Source: an uncultured Methylobacteriaceae bacterium | Lineage (GTDB): Bacteria > Pseudomonadota > Alphaproteobacteria > Rhizobiales > Beijerinckiaceae | Length of the DNA stretch: 6,282 nucleotides | Assembly: GCA_937872715.1 (NCBI GenBank) | Contig: CALMTJ010000312.1 | Coordinates: 1-6,282, forward strand | Reading direction: 5' to 3' | Shown here: positions 1 to 6,030 of the stretch, piece by piece | How positions within the stretch are numbered: the stretch's first letter is position 1 | Layout of the letters: the number at the start of each line of letters is the position of its first letter | Made by a program: the position numbers and the translations under genes | Notes under the pieces: model-generated | Database searches by the model: none | The model's input: the letters and a program-made list of their open reading frames with translations, nothing else | Told to the model about the DNA's origin: nothing

Positions 1-868
1 GCGCGGTGGCGTGCTTGATCTGCATCAGCCCAAGGGCCCCGCCCCGCCCGACCGCGCGCGGGGTGTACTTGCTTTCACGCACCACCACGCGGTGCACGAG
101 GTCGGCCGGAACCTCGTTCAGCTTCGCGTGAAAGGCGATCCGGTCGTCGAGGCCGCCGTGACCGCCGGTCGGGACCGGCGGCACGTCCGGGAGGGAAGGT
201 GTGAAGAGCCCGGCCGGGGGCTGCGACACCTCCGGCAAGGAGGCCGTCTGCATCGGCTCGGCATCATCGCCGAAAGCGGGTCGCGCCGGCGGCAGGATCG
301 CCCTGCCGCCGACCATCACGGACGGCGTGAGCGGGGCGCCGGGCCGCGGCGGCGGCATCACGGTTCCGGCGGCCGCCAGGAGACGCGGCTCGTCCGCCAC
401 GTCCAGGGTGAACGGTGGCGATCCCGGTTCCGCGACGGCGGCCGCCTCGGGACGGGGCGGCGGGAGCATGGCGAAGACGGCCGCGGTCGCGGGAGAGGTG
501 TCGTCCACCGAAGGCCGGGCCGACGGGACGGAACCCCCCGTCAATCCGGCGGCGAGAGGCGCGACGCCGCCCGCCAGTATGGCGAACGCGGCGTGTGTCC
601 CTTCGGGCGTTCCGTCGGCCGCGAACTCCGCCAGCCGAGGCGGCGGGCGCGTGGCGGTGCCGGGCTGGAATAGCGCCGCGATCGCCGATGCCGTCCCGGC
701 GGGAGAACGGGCTTCCTCGCCGTTCAGGGTGAAGCCGGCGCCCGCCCGGTCAAGATCCTGGCTTCGGGGCACGGCCGGAACGGCGTCGGCGACGGGCGTC
801 CACGCCGAGGCCGGCGAGACCCAGGCCCCGGCGAGGCCGAGAACAAGCAGAACAGGACGAGCAACCAT
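1..868 (-). CDS. Exported lytic transglycosylase (SLT domain), partial at left edge
   Basis: The first 289 residues of an exported murein lytic transglycosylase are visible; the 3' part lies beyond base 1. Such enzymes cleave the MurNAc-GlcNAc bond of peptidoglycan in the periplasm, leaving 1,6-anhydroMurNAc. Residues 1-22 form a signal peptide (hydrophobic PVLLVLGLAGAWV, likely cut after ASA at 20-22). Residues 23-240 are low-complexity, rich in Ala and Pro, with PPPR-type motifs at 75-78, 136-140, 172-176 and 193-197. The SLT domain starts near 241 (DDRIAFHAKLNEVPADLVHRVV). It has the family signature ESKYTPRAVGRGGALGLMQI, with E265 the expected catalytic glutamate. The start is the ATG at 866-868, because a TGA lies immediately upstream in frame. 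A GGTGA overlaps that region, but the ribosome site is not strong. The closest description is family 1 (Slt-like); the exact subclass cannot be set without the C-terminus. Confidence 0.88.
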   Translation of the reverse strand, partial: MVARPVLLVLGLAGAWVSPASAWTPVADAVPAVPRSQDLDRAGAGFTLNGEEARSPAGTASAIAALFQPGTATRPPPRLAEFAADGTPEGTHAAFAILAGGVAPLAAGLTGGSVPSARPSVDDTSPATAAVFAMLPPPRPEAAAVAEPGSPPFTLDVADEPRLLAAAGTVMPPPRPGAPLTPSVMVGGRAILPPARPAFGDDAEPMQTASLPEVSQPPAGLFTPSLPDVPPVPTGGHGGLDDRIAFHAKLNEVPADLVHRVVVRESKYTPRAVGRGGALGLMQIKHATA

Positions 869-1005
869 TCATTCACCATGACAGCCCGTCCGACCCCTCC
901 CGGTCAAATCGGGCCGAAGGGAGGCAGCAGCGGTGAACGGGGCTCGAACGGGCGGTCAACGGCCCTTTTGGCGGCCAGCGTGGCCCGGATGTCACGCATA
1001 CGGCG
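869..1005 (-). other. Intergenic gap upstream of the lytic transglycosylase gene
   Basis: This 137-base gap separates the NUDIX stop codon from the transglycosylase start. It holds a small perfect hairpin at 973-985 (arms GGCCA/TGGCC, 3-base loop) about 20 bases past the NUDIX stop. The hairpin has no T-run, so it is at best a weak terminator. Two TTGACCG copies on the minus strand (953-959 and 901-907) resemble -35 elements, but neither has a good -10 at 16-18 bases. A promoter here is possible but not shown. Confidence 0.3.
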
Positions 1006-1575
1006 TCACGGCCGGAACAGGTCCGGTCGGCGCAGCCGCAGGGTCTGCACCATCGCGAGGCTCTTCAGATCGGCGAGGCGGCCCTCATCCGCCATGGCGG
1101 CTAGGTCCGCGAGCGGCATCTCGACGACGGTTATGTCCTCGTTCTCGCCCGGAAGCCCTCCGCCCCGGCCCGTCCGGTCGGCTCGCGAATAGGCGGCCAG
1201 GAACAGGTGGATGCGCTCGGTCGACACGCCGGGGCACGGCCAGGCGATGCCGGCCGGCTCGAGCTCGCGCAGGGTGAGACCCACCTCCTCCTCGACCTCG
1301 CGCCGCCCCTCCGCCTCCGGATCGTCGCTGTCCAGGATGCCGGCCGGGATCTCCAGGTGCTCGACGAGCCCGGCCGCGTGGAGCAGGGGCGCCCGGAACT
1401 GCCGCACGAGCGTCGCGACCCGGCGCTCCGGATCGAAGGGCAGGACGGCGACGGCCTGCCCGTGATCCTCGATCTCGCGCCGGATCTCTTCGCCGTTCGG
1501 CGTCCGGACCGTCGCGAGGAGCAGGTCCGACCAGCCCCGGTGCAGTGTCTCGACCTTCGTGATCTCGTAGGGCAT
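1006..1575 (-). CDS. NUDIX hydrolase, NudK-like (GDP-mannose / ADP-ribose pyrophosphatase type)
   Basis: A 189-residue cytoplasmic pyrophosphohydrolase that should cleave a nucleoside diphosphate linked to another group, using Mg2+ or Mn2+. The Nudix box runs from G79 to L100 and ends REVEEEVGL, with E93, E96 and E97 as metal ligands. The box is one residue shorter than the textbook pattern and has Asp at the first Glu position. From memory, E. coli NudK has the same short spacing (GLLDNDEPE). Other NudK-like features are VRQFRAP (58-63), the LEIPAG lead-in (74-79), PGVSTERIHLFLA (115-127), and GGG followed by ENEDI (138-148). Full length agrees with the family at about 190 residues. The ATG at 1575 is preceded by GGAGA at a 4-base spacing, supporting this start. 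It lies on the same strand as the flavoprotein upstream and the transglycosylase downstream. The substrate could be GDP-mannose, ADP-ribose or another sugar nucleotide; sequence alone does not decide. Confidence 0.92.
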   Translation of the reverse strand: MPYEITKVETLHRGWSDLLLATVRTPNGEEIRREIEDHGQAVAVLPFDPERRVATLVRQFRAPLLHAAGLVEHLEIPAGILDSDDPEAEGRREVEEEVGLTLRELEPAGIAWPCPGVSTERIHLFLAAYSRADRTGRGGGLPGENEDITVVEMPLADLAAMADEGRLADLKSLAMVQTLRLRRPDLFRP

Positions 1576-1679
1576 GCCATCTCCAGCCGGCCGGTGCCGC
1601 GTCCGCCGCTGTCGGGAAGATCCGGCGGGAGATCAAGCCGGGCGGCCTCGTCCGAGGGCGCAGACAGGGCGACGGGGCG

Positions 1680-2600
1680 TCAGCGCAGGTCGTCCTTCAG
1701 GAGCTCCGTGTTCGCGGCGAAGGCCGCCATCGCACCTTCGGCGGCCGCCACCACTGCGAACTTGACCCGACGGGACGCATCGCCCGCGACGAACAGCCCC
1801 GGCACGTTCGTCTTCTCGCAATGGCCGGTGTCGACCGCGCCCTTCTCGCTCATGTCGCAGCCGAGCTGCTTCACGAGGTGCGATTGCCGGCACTCGTCGA
1901 AGGCGTAGAAGAGGGCGGAGGTCTCGAGGACCGTGCCGTCCGCGAGCCGGATCCGCTCGAGGCCGCCGCCTTCCGGGTCACCCTCAAGGGCCTCCACGGC
2001 CGATTCGTGGAGCGGCACGCCCTTCTCGGCCCAGGACCGGCGGGGAGGCTCCGACACCTCGCCCGACCCGTCCGCGAGCGCCACGACGTCCGAGCTCCAG
2101 ATCGACAGTTCGAGGGCGAGCCCCCGGACCTGATCGGGCGGGCCGTAGGCGACGAGCAGCTGGTCCCGGTGCTCCCAGCCGTCGCAATAGGGGCAAGGGT
2201 AGACGCCGCGACCCAGGAAGTCCCGGCCGCGCGGCAGGTCCGGCACGTCGTTCATGAGGCCAGGCGCCAGGATCAGCTTGCGGCTCTGGATGCGGTCGCC
2301 TCCGTCGAGGATCGTCTCGAAGCCGCCGTCGCGGGTCGCCGCCGAGGCGACCTCCGCCTCGCGGATCTCGACGCTCGGATAGGATGCGAGCTCCTGGCGG
2401 CCGAGCCGCCGGAGTTCGAACGGCTCCGTCCCGTCGCGGGTGAGGAAGCCGCTCACCCACCGGGACTGGGCGTTGCGGGGTCGCCCGGCATCGAGCAGGA
2501 GCACGCGCCGGCGGCAGCGCCCCAGCATCAGCGCGGCGTTGAGGCCGGCCGGCCCGCCTCCCACGATCACGACATCGAGCATCATCCGGTCCCGCGCCAT
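1680..2600 (-). CDS. Thioredoxin-reductase-like NAD(P)/FAD-dependent oxidoreductase with CPYC motif
   Basis: A 306-residue soluble flavoprotein. The N-terminal FAD-binding motif is VVIVGGGPAGLNAAL (10-24). A redox CxxC lies in YPCPYCDGWE (C136 and C139), and the C-terminal FAD motif is GLFVAGDAS (268-276). This order (FAD domain, CxxC in the middle domain, FAD return) is that of thioredoxin reductases and the GliT-like group. At the usual NADPH site the sequence is LLVAYGPPDQVRGLALELS (148-166), without GxGxxA, and no HRRxxxR follows, so NADPH use is uncertain. An in-frame ATG at 2738 would give 352 residues, but that extension overlaps ppk2 and has no family resemblance, so it is rejected. 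The ATG at 2600 is chosen. ATGs at 2585 (preceded by GGGA) and 2582 are plausible alternatives, since the FAD motif begins just after them. The gene begins 58 bases after the ppk2 stop. Substrate unknown. Confidence 0.88.
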   Translation of the reverse strand: MARDRMMLDVVIVGGGPAGLNAALMLGRCRRRVLLLDAGRPRNAQSRWVSGFLTRDGTEPFELRRLGRQELASYPSVEIREAEVASAATRDGGFETILDGGDRIQSRKLILAPGLMNDVPDLPRGRDFLGRGVYPCPYCDGWEHRDQLLVAYGPPDQVRGLALELSIWSSDVVALADGSGEVSEPPRRSWAEKGVPLHESAVEALEGDPEGGGLERIRLADGTVLETSALFYAFDECRQSHLVKQLGCDMSEKGAVDTGHCEKTNVPGLFVAGDASRRVKFAVVAAAEGAMAAFAANTELLKDDLR

Positions 2601-2619
2601 CCCAATGTTGATTACGCGG

Positions 2620-2632
2620 GTGCAGCATGCAC
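2620..2632. repeat. Small perfect inverted repeat between ppk2 and the flavoprotein gene
   Basis: GTGCA-GCA-TGCAC lies 20 bases upstream of the chosen flavoprotein start. The 5-base arms are perfect with a 3-base centre. The position would suit an operator or an RNA hairpin, but so short a repeat can occur by chance in this GC-rich DNA. Confidence 0.3.
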
Positions 2633-2658
2633 GTTCCGCCCGGTCTCCGGCCGGACGG

Positions 2659-3468
2659 TCACACGATCGAGACGGAGGCCGGATCGATGTCCGGCTCGGG
2701 ATAGCGCGGGTCCATCTCCTCCAGCGTTTCCCGCACAATCGCCGCCACGACGGCGTTCCGGGCCCATTTCCGGTCGCTCGGGACGACGAACCAGGGCGCG
2801 GCGGCGGTGGAGCAGCGCGACAGCGCGATCTCGTAGGCGTCGGTGAAGGCGTCCCAGTCCCGCCTGTCCTCCAGGTCGTGCGGATCGAACTTCCAGCGCT
2901 TGTGGGGCTTGTCGAGGCGGGCCTGGAGCCGCTCCTTCTGCGTTTCCTTCGAGATGTGCAGCATGATCTTCACGATCGTGGTCGAGCCGGAAAGCAGCTC
3001 CTCGAAGGAGTTGATCTGGCCGTAGCGCCGCTCGATCGCGTCCGCCGGAGCCGCCTGCCTGACGCGGCCGACCAGCACGTCCTCGTAATGGGAGCGGTTG
3101 AAGATGCCGATCGTGCCGCGCCTCGGGCAGGCGAGGTGGACGCGCCGGAGGAAGTCGTGGGCCAGCTCGTCCGGGCTCGGCTTCTGGAACGAGGTCACCG
3201 CGACGCCGAGCGGGCTGGTCCGGCCGAACACGGCCTTGGTGGCGCCGTCCTTCCCGCTCGTATCCATCCCCTGGAGGATGACGAGCAGCGCCCGACCGCG
3301 CTCCGCGTAGAGCCGGCGCTGCAGCTCGGAGATGCCCTTCGCATCCTTCTTCAGCCGCTCGGCCGCGTGCTCCCGCGACCCGATCGCGGAATGGTCGCCC
3401 GGGTCGCGGCGTCCGAGATCGGCGCTGCTGCCGGGGATGACGAGGAAATGCCGCCTGAGGTCATGCAT
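2659..3468 (-). CDS. ppk2: PPK2-family polyphosphate:nucleotide phosphotransferase
   Basis: A 269-residue cytoplasmic kinase that transfers phosphate between inorganic polyphosphate and nucleotides, regenerating ADP/ATP (or GTP) from lower phosphates. The Walker A loop is QGMDTSGKDG (66-75). The family motif GTIGIFNRSHYEDVLVGRV (118-136) contains the Walker B region. The lid has KERLQARLDKPHKRWKF (178-194) followed by DRRDWDAF (201-208), and near the end come APWFVVPSDRKWARN (224-238) and ETLEEMDPRYPEPD (247-260). These are the marks of the one-domain PPK2 group at its normal length. The overall pattern is closest to the class that includes AMP/ADP-phosphorylating enzymes (class III), though class cannot be proven from motifs. 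The start is the ATG at 3468; AGGG lies about 8 bases upstream. It is transcribed divergently from gltX and heads the minus-strand gene run. Confidence 0.93.
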   Translation of the reverse strand: MHDLRRHFLVIPGSSADLGRRDPGDHSAIGSREHAAERLKKDAKGISELQRRLYAERGRALLVILQGMDTSGKDGATKAVFGRTSPLGVAVTSFQKPSPDELAHDFLRRVHLACPRRGTIGIFNRSHYEDVLVGRVRQAAPADAIERRYGQINSFEELLSGSTTIVKIMLHISKETQKERLQARLDKPHKRWKFDPHDLEDRRDWDAFTDAYEIALSRCSTAAAPWFVVPSDRKWARNAVVAAIVRETLEEMDPRYPEPDIDPASVSIV

Positions 3469-3551
3469 GTCCCGGACCCTAGCGGCCGGCCGGGGGCTTG
3501 GCGACCGGTCCGCGCGAGACAGGCCGGGCGCGAGGCGCTACATCGCGCCCC
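3469..3551. promoter_or_regulatory. Divergent intergenic region, ppk2 / gltX
   Basis: These 83 bases must hold the start signals for ppk2 (leftward) and gltX (rightward), unless promoters lie inside the genes. The stretch is very GC-rich, with a GGCCGGCC palindrome and 6-base arms CGGACC (3473-3478) and GGTCCG (3507-3512). I cannot pick a convincing -35/-10 pair in either direction. Confidence 0.4.
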
Positions 3552-4898
3552 ATGAAGGTCACCGTCCGGTTCGCGCCCTCTCCCACCGGGCTCATTCATA
3601 TCGGCAATGCCCGGACGGCGCTCCTCAACGCGCTCTTCGCACGGCGGCAGGGCGGCACCTTCGTGCTCCGCTTCGACGACACCGACCGCGAACGCTCGCG
3701 GCGGGACTATGCCGACCAGACGGAGGCCGATCTCGCCTGGCTCGGCATCCCGCCGGACGCGGTGATCCGGCAATCCGACCGGGCGGCCATCCACGACGAC
3801 GCGGCGGAACGGCTGAAGGCGGCCGGCCGCCTCTATCCGTGCTACGAGACGGCGGACGAGCTGGAGCGCCGCCGCCGGCTCCAGCTCGCACGTTCCCTGC
3901 CGCCGATCTACGACCGCGTCGCCCTGGCACTGAGCGGGGCGGAGCGCGCCGGCCTCGAGGCGGAGGGGCGGCGCCCGCACTGGCGATTCCGCCTGAACGC
4001 CCGCATCGTCCGGTGGACGGACCTGGTCCGGGGTCCGTGCCACGTCGACCTCGAATCCCTGTCCGACCCCATACTCGTCCGCGAGGACGGGACCTTCCCC
4101 TACACGCTGCCCTCCGTCGCCGACGATCTCGACATCGGCGTCAGCCACGTGATCCGGGGGGAGGACCACGTCACCAACACGGGCGTGCAGATCGAGCTCT
4201 TCGAGGCGCTCGGCGGCGAGGCGCCCGCCTTCGGCCACCATAACCTCCTGACGGATGCCGGCGGGGAGGGGCTCTCCAAGCGCTCGGGGGCGCTGTCGCT
4301 CCGCAGCCTCGCCGAGGAGGGGCTCGAGCCGATGGCGGTCGCCTCCCTCGCCGTCCTGGTCGGGTCGTCGGACGCGGTGCGGCCGGTCGGAACCGTGGAG
4401 GAGCTCTCGCGCCTCGTCGACCTGTCCCACATCTCGCGCGGACCCGCCCGGTTCGAGCCGGGCGAGCTCGACGCCTTGAACGCGCGCATCCTGCACGAGG
4501 CTCCGTTCGAGCGGGTGCGGGAGCGGCTGGAGGGATCGGGGGTCGGCGGCGGCGAGCCGTTCTGGCTGGCGGTGCGGTCGAACCTCGCCCGGCTCGCCGA
4601 TGCGGCGCGCTGGTGGAAGGTCGTGGCCGGACCCGTCGCGCCGGCCGTCGCCGACCGGGAGTTCGCCGCGGCGGCGGCACGGCTCCTCCCGCCGGAACCC
4701 TGGGGTGCGGAGACCTGGGCGGCCTGGACCGGCGCCGTCCGGGCGGAGACCGGCCTCAAGGGCCGCGCGCTCTTCCTGCCGCTTCGCCTCGCCCTGACCG
4801 GCCTCGACCACGGGCCGGAACTCGCCGCGCTCCTGCCGCTGATCGGCCGCGAGCGTGCCGCCTCGCGGCTCGCCGGATCCGCCGCGCCGCCCTCGTAA
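3552..4898 (+). CDS. gltX: Glutamate--tRNA ligase (short alphaproteobacterial paralogue)
   Basis: A 448-residue class I aminoacyl-tRNA synthetase that joins glutamate to tRNA using ATP. RFAPSPTGLIHIGNARTAL (6-24) contains the HIGH-type signature as HIGN (16-19). LRFDDTDRERS (39-49) is the conserved FDDTD block. SHVIRGEDHVTNT (198-210) is the catalytic-domain hallmark. The KMSKS equivalent is GEGLSKRSG (238-246). The C-terminal anticodon-binding part ends in the typical TGLKGRALFLPLRLALTGLDHGPEL (400-424, motif quoted in parts: TGLKG, LPLRLALTG, GPEL). No zinc Cys cluster is present, only C97. An in-frame ATG at 3498 would add 18 residues unlike the family, so the ATG at 3552 directly before KVTVRFAPSPTG is chosen; its ribosome site is weak. 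Many Hyphomicrobiales carry two GluRS genes and make Gln-tRNA through GatCAB, so this copy may also charge tRNA-Gln; that is inference. creA follows 47 bases later. Confidence 0.96.
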   Translation: MKVTVRFAPSPTGLIHIGNARTALLNALFARRQGGTFVLRFDDTDRERSRRDYADQTEADLAWLGIPPDAVIRQSDRAAIHDDAAERLKAAGRLYPCYETADELERRRRLQLARSLPPIYDRVALALSGAERAGLEAEGRRPHWRFRLNARIVRWTDLVRGPCHVDLESLSDPILVREDGTFPYTLPSVADDLDIGVSHVIRGEDHVTNTGVQIELFEALGGEAPAFGHHNLLTDAGGEGLSKRSGALSLRSLAEEGLEPMAVASLAVLVGSSDAVRPVGTVEELSRLVDLSHISRGPARFEPGELDALNARILHEAPFERVRERLEGSGVGGGEPFWLAVRSNLARLADAARWWKVVAGPVAPAVADREFAAAAARLLPPEPWGAETWAAWTGAVRAETGLKGRALFLPLRLALTGLDHGPELAALLPLIGRERAASRLAGSAAPPS

Positions 4899-4932
4899 CC
4901 GGGACGACGAGGCTCCATATGGGCCGAAGCTC

Positions 4933-4938
4933 AGGAGG
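4933..4938 (+). promoter_or_regulatory. Shine-Dalgarno site of creA
   Basis: AGGAGG sits 7 bases before the ATG at 4946. It decides the start over an in-frame ATG at 4919, which lies upstream of this site, and over longer extensions into gltX. Confidence 0.85.
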
Positions 4939-4945
4939 GTGGTCG

Positions 4946-5461
4946 ATGCGGTTCAAGGCGCTGGCGGTGACGGGGTTGCTGGCCCTCGCGGGCGGGCCCG
5001 GCCCGGCGCGGGCGGACGGGCCGGACGCCATCTTCCGGAAATCCACCGTGTGGCGGGCCCTCACGCCGAACGACAAGCTCGCCGTATACGGCATCGACGA
5101 CCCGGCGGTGGACGGCGTCGCCTGCCATTACACCGTGCCCGAGAAGGGCGGCGTGAAGGGCTCGCTCGGCTTGGCGGAGGAGGTCTCCGACATCTCGCTC
5201 GCCTGCCGGCAGGTCGGCCCGATCCGCTTCAGGGAGAAGTTCGAGCAGGGCGACGTGGTGTTCAGCGAGCGGCGCTCGCTCGTGTTCAAGAAGATGCAGA
5301 TCGTGCGGGGCTGCGACGCCAAGCGCAACGTCCTGGTCTATCTCGTTTATTCGGACCGCCTCATCGAGGGGTCGCCCAAGAACTCGACCTCGACCGTCCC
5401 CATCATGCCCTGGGGCACGGACCCCGCGACGCCGCGTTGCGGCGAGTTCGTGAAGGGGTAG
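4946..5461 (+). CDS. creA: CreA family protein (periplasmic, function unknown)
   Basis: A 171-residue exported protein of the CreA family. E. coli CreA is encoded with the creBCD genes, but its biochemical role is not established. Residues 1-23 form a signal peptide (MRFKALAVTGLLALAGG, likely cut after ARA). The body follows CreA throughout: DAIFRKSTVW, KLAVYGIDDPAVDGVAC (44-60), GGVKGSLGLAEEVSDISLAC (68-87), QVGPI, GDVVF with SLVFKKMQIVR (102-121), DAKRNVLVYLVYSDRLIEGS (124-143) and VPIMPW (151-156). C60 and C87 match the two cysteines I recall in E. coli CreA, probably a disulfide. C123 and C165, the latter in a C-terminal tail past MPW, are extra and could form a second one. The strong AGGAGG site fixes the start. 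The 47-base gap after gltX has no clear terminator, so read-through from gltX is possible. No creB, creC or creD is present in the window. Confidence 0.94.
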   Translation: MRFKALAVTGLLALAGGPGPARADGPDAIFRKSTVWRALTPNDKLAVYGIDDPAVDGVACHYTVPEKGGVKGSLGLAEEVSDISLACRQVGPIRFREKFEQGDVVFSERRSLVFKKMQIVRGCDAKRNVLVYLVYSDRLIEGSPKNSTSTVPIMPWGTDPATPRCGEFVKG

Positions 5462-5462
5462 G

Positions 5463-5774
5463 TCACTCTCCGCAGGTGATGGAGATCGGCCGGCTGTCGG
5501 CCGCCGCACGGGCGATGGAGCCCGTCACCTCGACATCCACGGCCCCGAACGACACCGAGCGCGAGAAGCCCTGCGCGGCGCACCACTGGTCGGCCACCAC
5601 CTGCCCGCAGGACGAGGACGAGCACTCGGCGACGCCGTAGCCGTCATTGGCCGGCACGACGAACGTGGCGCCGGCGGAGGCTGCGGCGCTTTCCGTGTTC
5701 GGCACCGCGGCGAAGATCGTCGCGCAGCCGAGAAGGGCGGCGGCGAATCCGGCGAGTGCGAAGCTGCGACGCAT
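5463..5774 (-). CDS. Small exported cysteine-containing protein, function unknown
   Basis: A 103-residue protein with no function I can name; similar small exported proteins occur in Hyphomicrobiales. MRRSFALAGFAAALLGC (1-17) is a basic start plus hydrophobic stretch. LLGC at 14-17 fits a loose lipobox, but hydrophobicity continues to V24, so ordinary secretion or a membrane anchor are alternatives. A short Ala/Ser-rich linker (28-37) is followed by a compact domain: NDGYGVAECSSSSCGQVVAD, then WCAAQGF and VDVEVTGSI, ending in ISITCGE. The predicted exported part has four cysteines besides C17 (C51, C56, C65, C101), enough for two disulfides. The ATG at 5774 is chosen because GAGGGGG lies 8 bases upstream; an in-frame ATG at 5996 would add 74 low-quality basic residues. 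It converges with creA, with one base between the stop codons. Confidence 0.8.
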   Translation of the reverse strand: MRRSFALAGFAAALLGCATIFAAVPNTESAAASAGATFVVPANDGYGVAECSSSSCGQVVADQWCAAQGFSRSVSFGAVDVEVTGSIARAAADSRPISITCGE

Positions 5775-5782
5775 GGTGAAAA

Positions 5783-5789
5783 CCCCCTC
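5783..5789 (-). promoter_or_regulatory. Shine-Dalgarno site of the small exported protein
   Basis: GAGGGGG on the minus strand lies 8 bases before the ATG at 5774. It supports this start over the ATG 222 bases further upstream. Confidence 0.7.
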
Positions 5790-5863
5790 AACGCGACCGG
5801 CGTGTTTGAAACCACGTTTGGTGCCCGGCCATGAACAAAGCTTTAAACGCCGGCGGTGGTGCC

Positions 5864-5883
5864 GAGGTGCGCCGCCGCACCTC
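5864..5883. repeat. Perfect 8-base inverted repeat (hairpin or operator)
   Basis: GAGGTGCG-CCGC-CGCACCTC has perfect 8-base arms around a 4-base loop. It lies 90 bases upstream of the small exported gene and 148 bases upstream of cysS. No T-run follows on either strand, so a classical intrinsic terminator is unlikely. A protein-binding site or a 5' leader hairpin fits the position better. Confidence 0.55.
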
Positions 5884-5907
5884 CCGGGCCCTGCCGCGGA
5901 GGGCGTC

Positions 5908-5936
5908 TTGACGGATTCCGCCCCCGCGGGCAATGC
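5908..5936 (+). promoter_or_regulatory. Candidate cysS promoter (weak)
   Basis: TTGACG (5908-5913) matches a sigma-70 -35 at five of six bases. The 17-base spacer is ideal, but the -10 position reads CAATGC, a poor match. A GATTC site (GANTC, the CcrM methylation target in alphaproteobacteria) directly follows the -35. This is only a suggestion. Confidence 0.2.
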
Positions 5937-6030
5937 GCCGCCCTGCCGTCCGGCCGAAGCGCGCCCGGCTGTTGCCGGATTGCACCCGTGCGACATCGGC
6001 GCGGGGCCGCCACGTCTTCGAGAGAACCCG

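Larger units (their letters stand above)
5775..6030. promoter_or_regulatory. Divergent intergenic region, small exported protein / cysS
   Basis: This 256-base gap should carry promoters for both flanking genes. From left to right it holds the ribosome site above, two GTTTG copies spaced 12 bases apart (5804-5808 and 5816-5820), an AT-rich island in otherwise GC-rich DNA (5834-5848, containing the palindrome AAAGCTTT), a perfect hairpin at 5864-5883, and a candidate rightward promoter near 5908-5936. I found no coding sequence with family resemblance in it. Confidence 0.5.

Noticed and set aside
11..881. Two overlapping plus-strand frames of about 220 codons at the left edge
   Set aside because: They are antisense to the transglycosylase gene, whose signal peptide, SLT motif and catalytic Glu are in the minus-strand frame open to the window edge.
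2601..2738. N-terminal extension of the flavoprotein to an ATG at 2738
   Set aside because: The extra 46 residues overlap the ppk2 3' end in another frame and do not resemble the family, which begins just before the GGGPAG motif.
1821..2846. Plus-strand open frame of 341 codons across the flavoprotein and ppk2
   Set aside because: It spans two well-supported genes on the other strand, has no ribosome site or family motif, and is a codon-bias shadow.
3351..4811. Long minus-strand open frame of 486 codons opposite gltX
   Set aside because: It lies antisense to a clear, full-length GluRS. Its translation is Arg/Glu/Pro-rich with no domain, as expected for an antisense frame in high-GC coding DNA.
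4613..4945. N-terminal extension of creA into the gltX 3' end
   Set aside because: The extension is a shadow of gltX. AGGAGG plus a signal peptide place the start at 4946.
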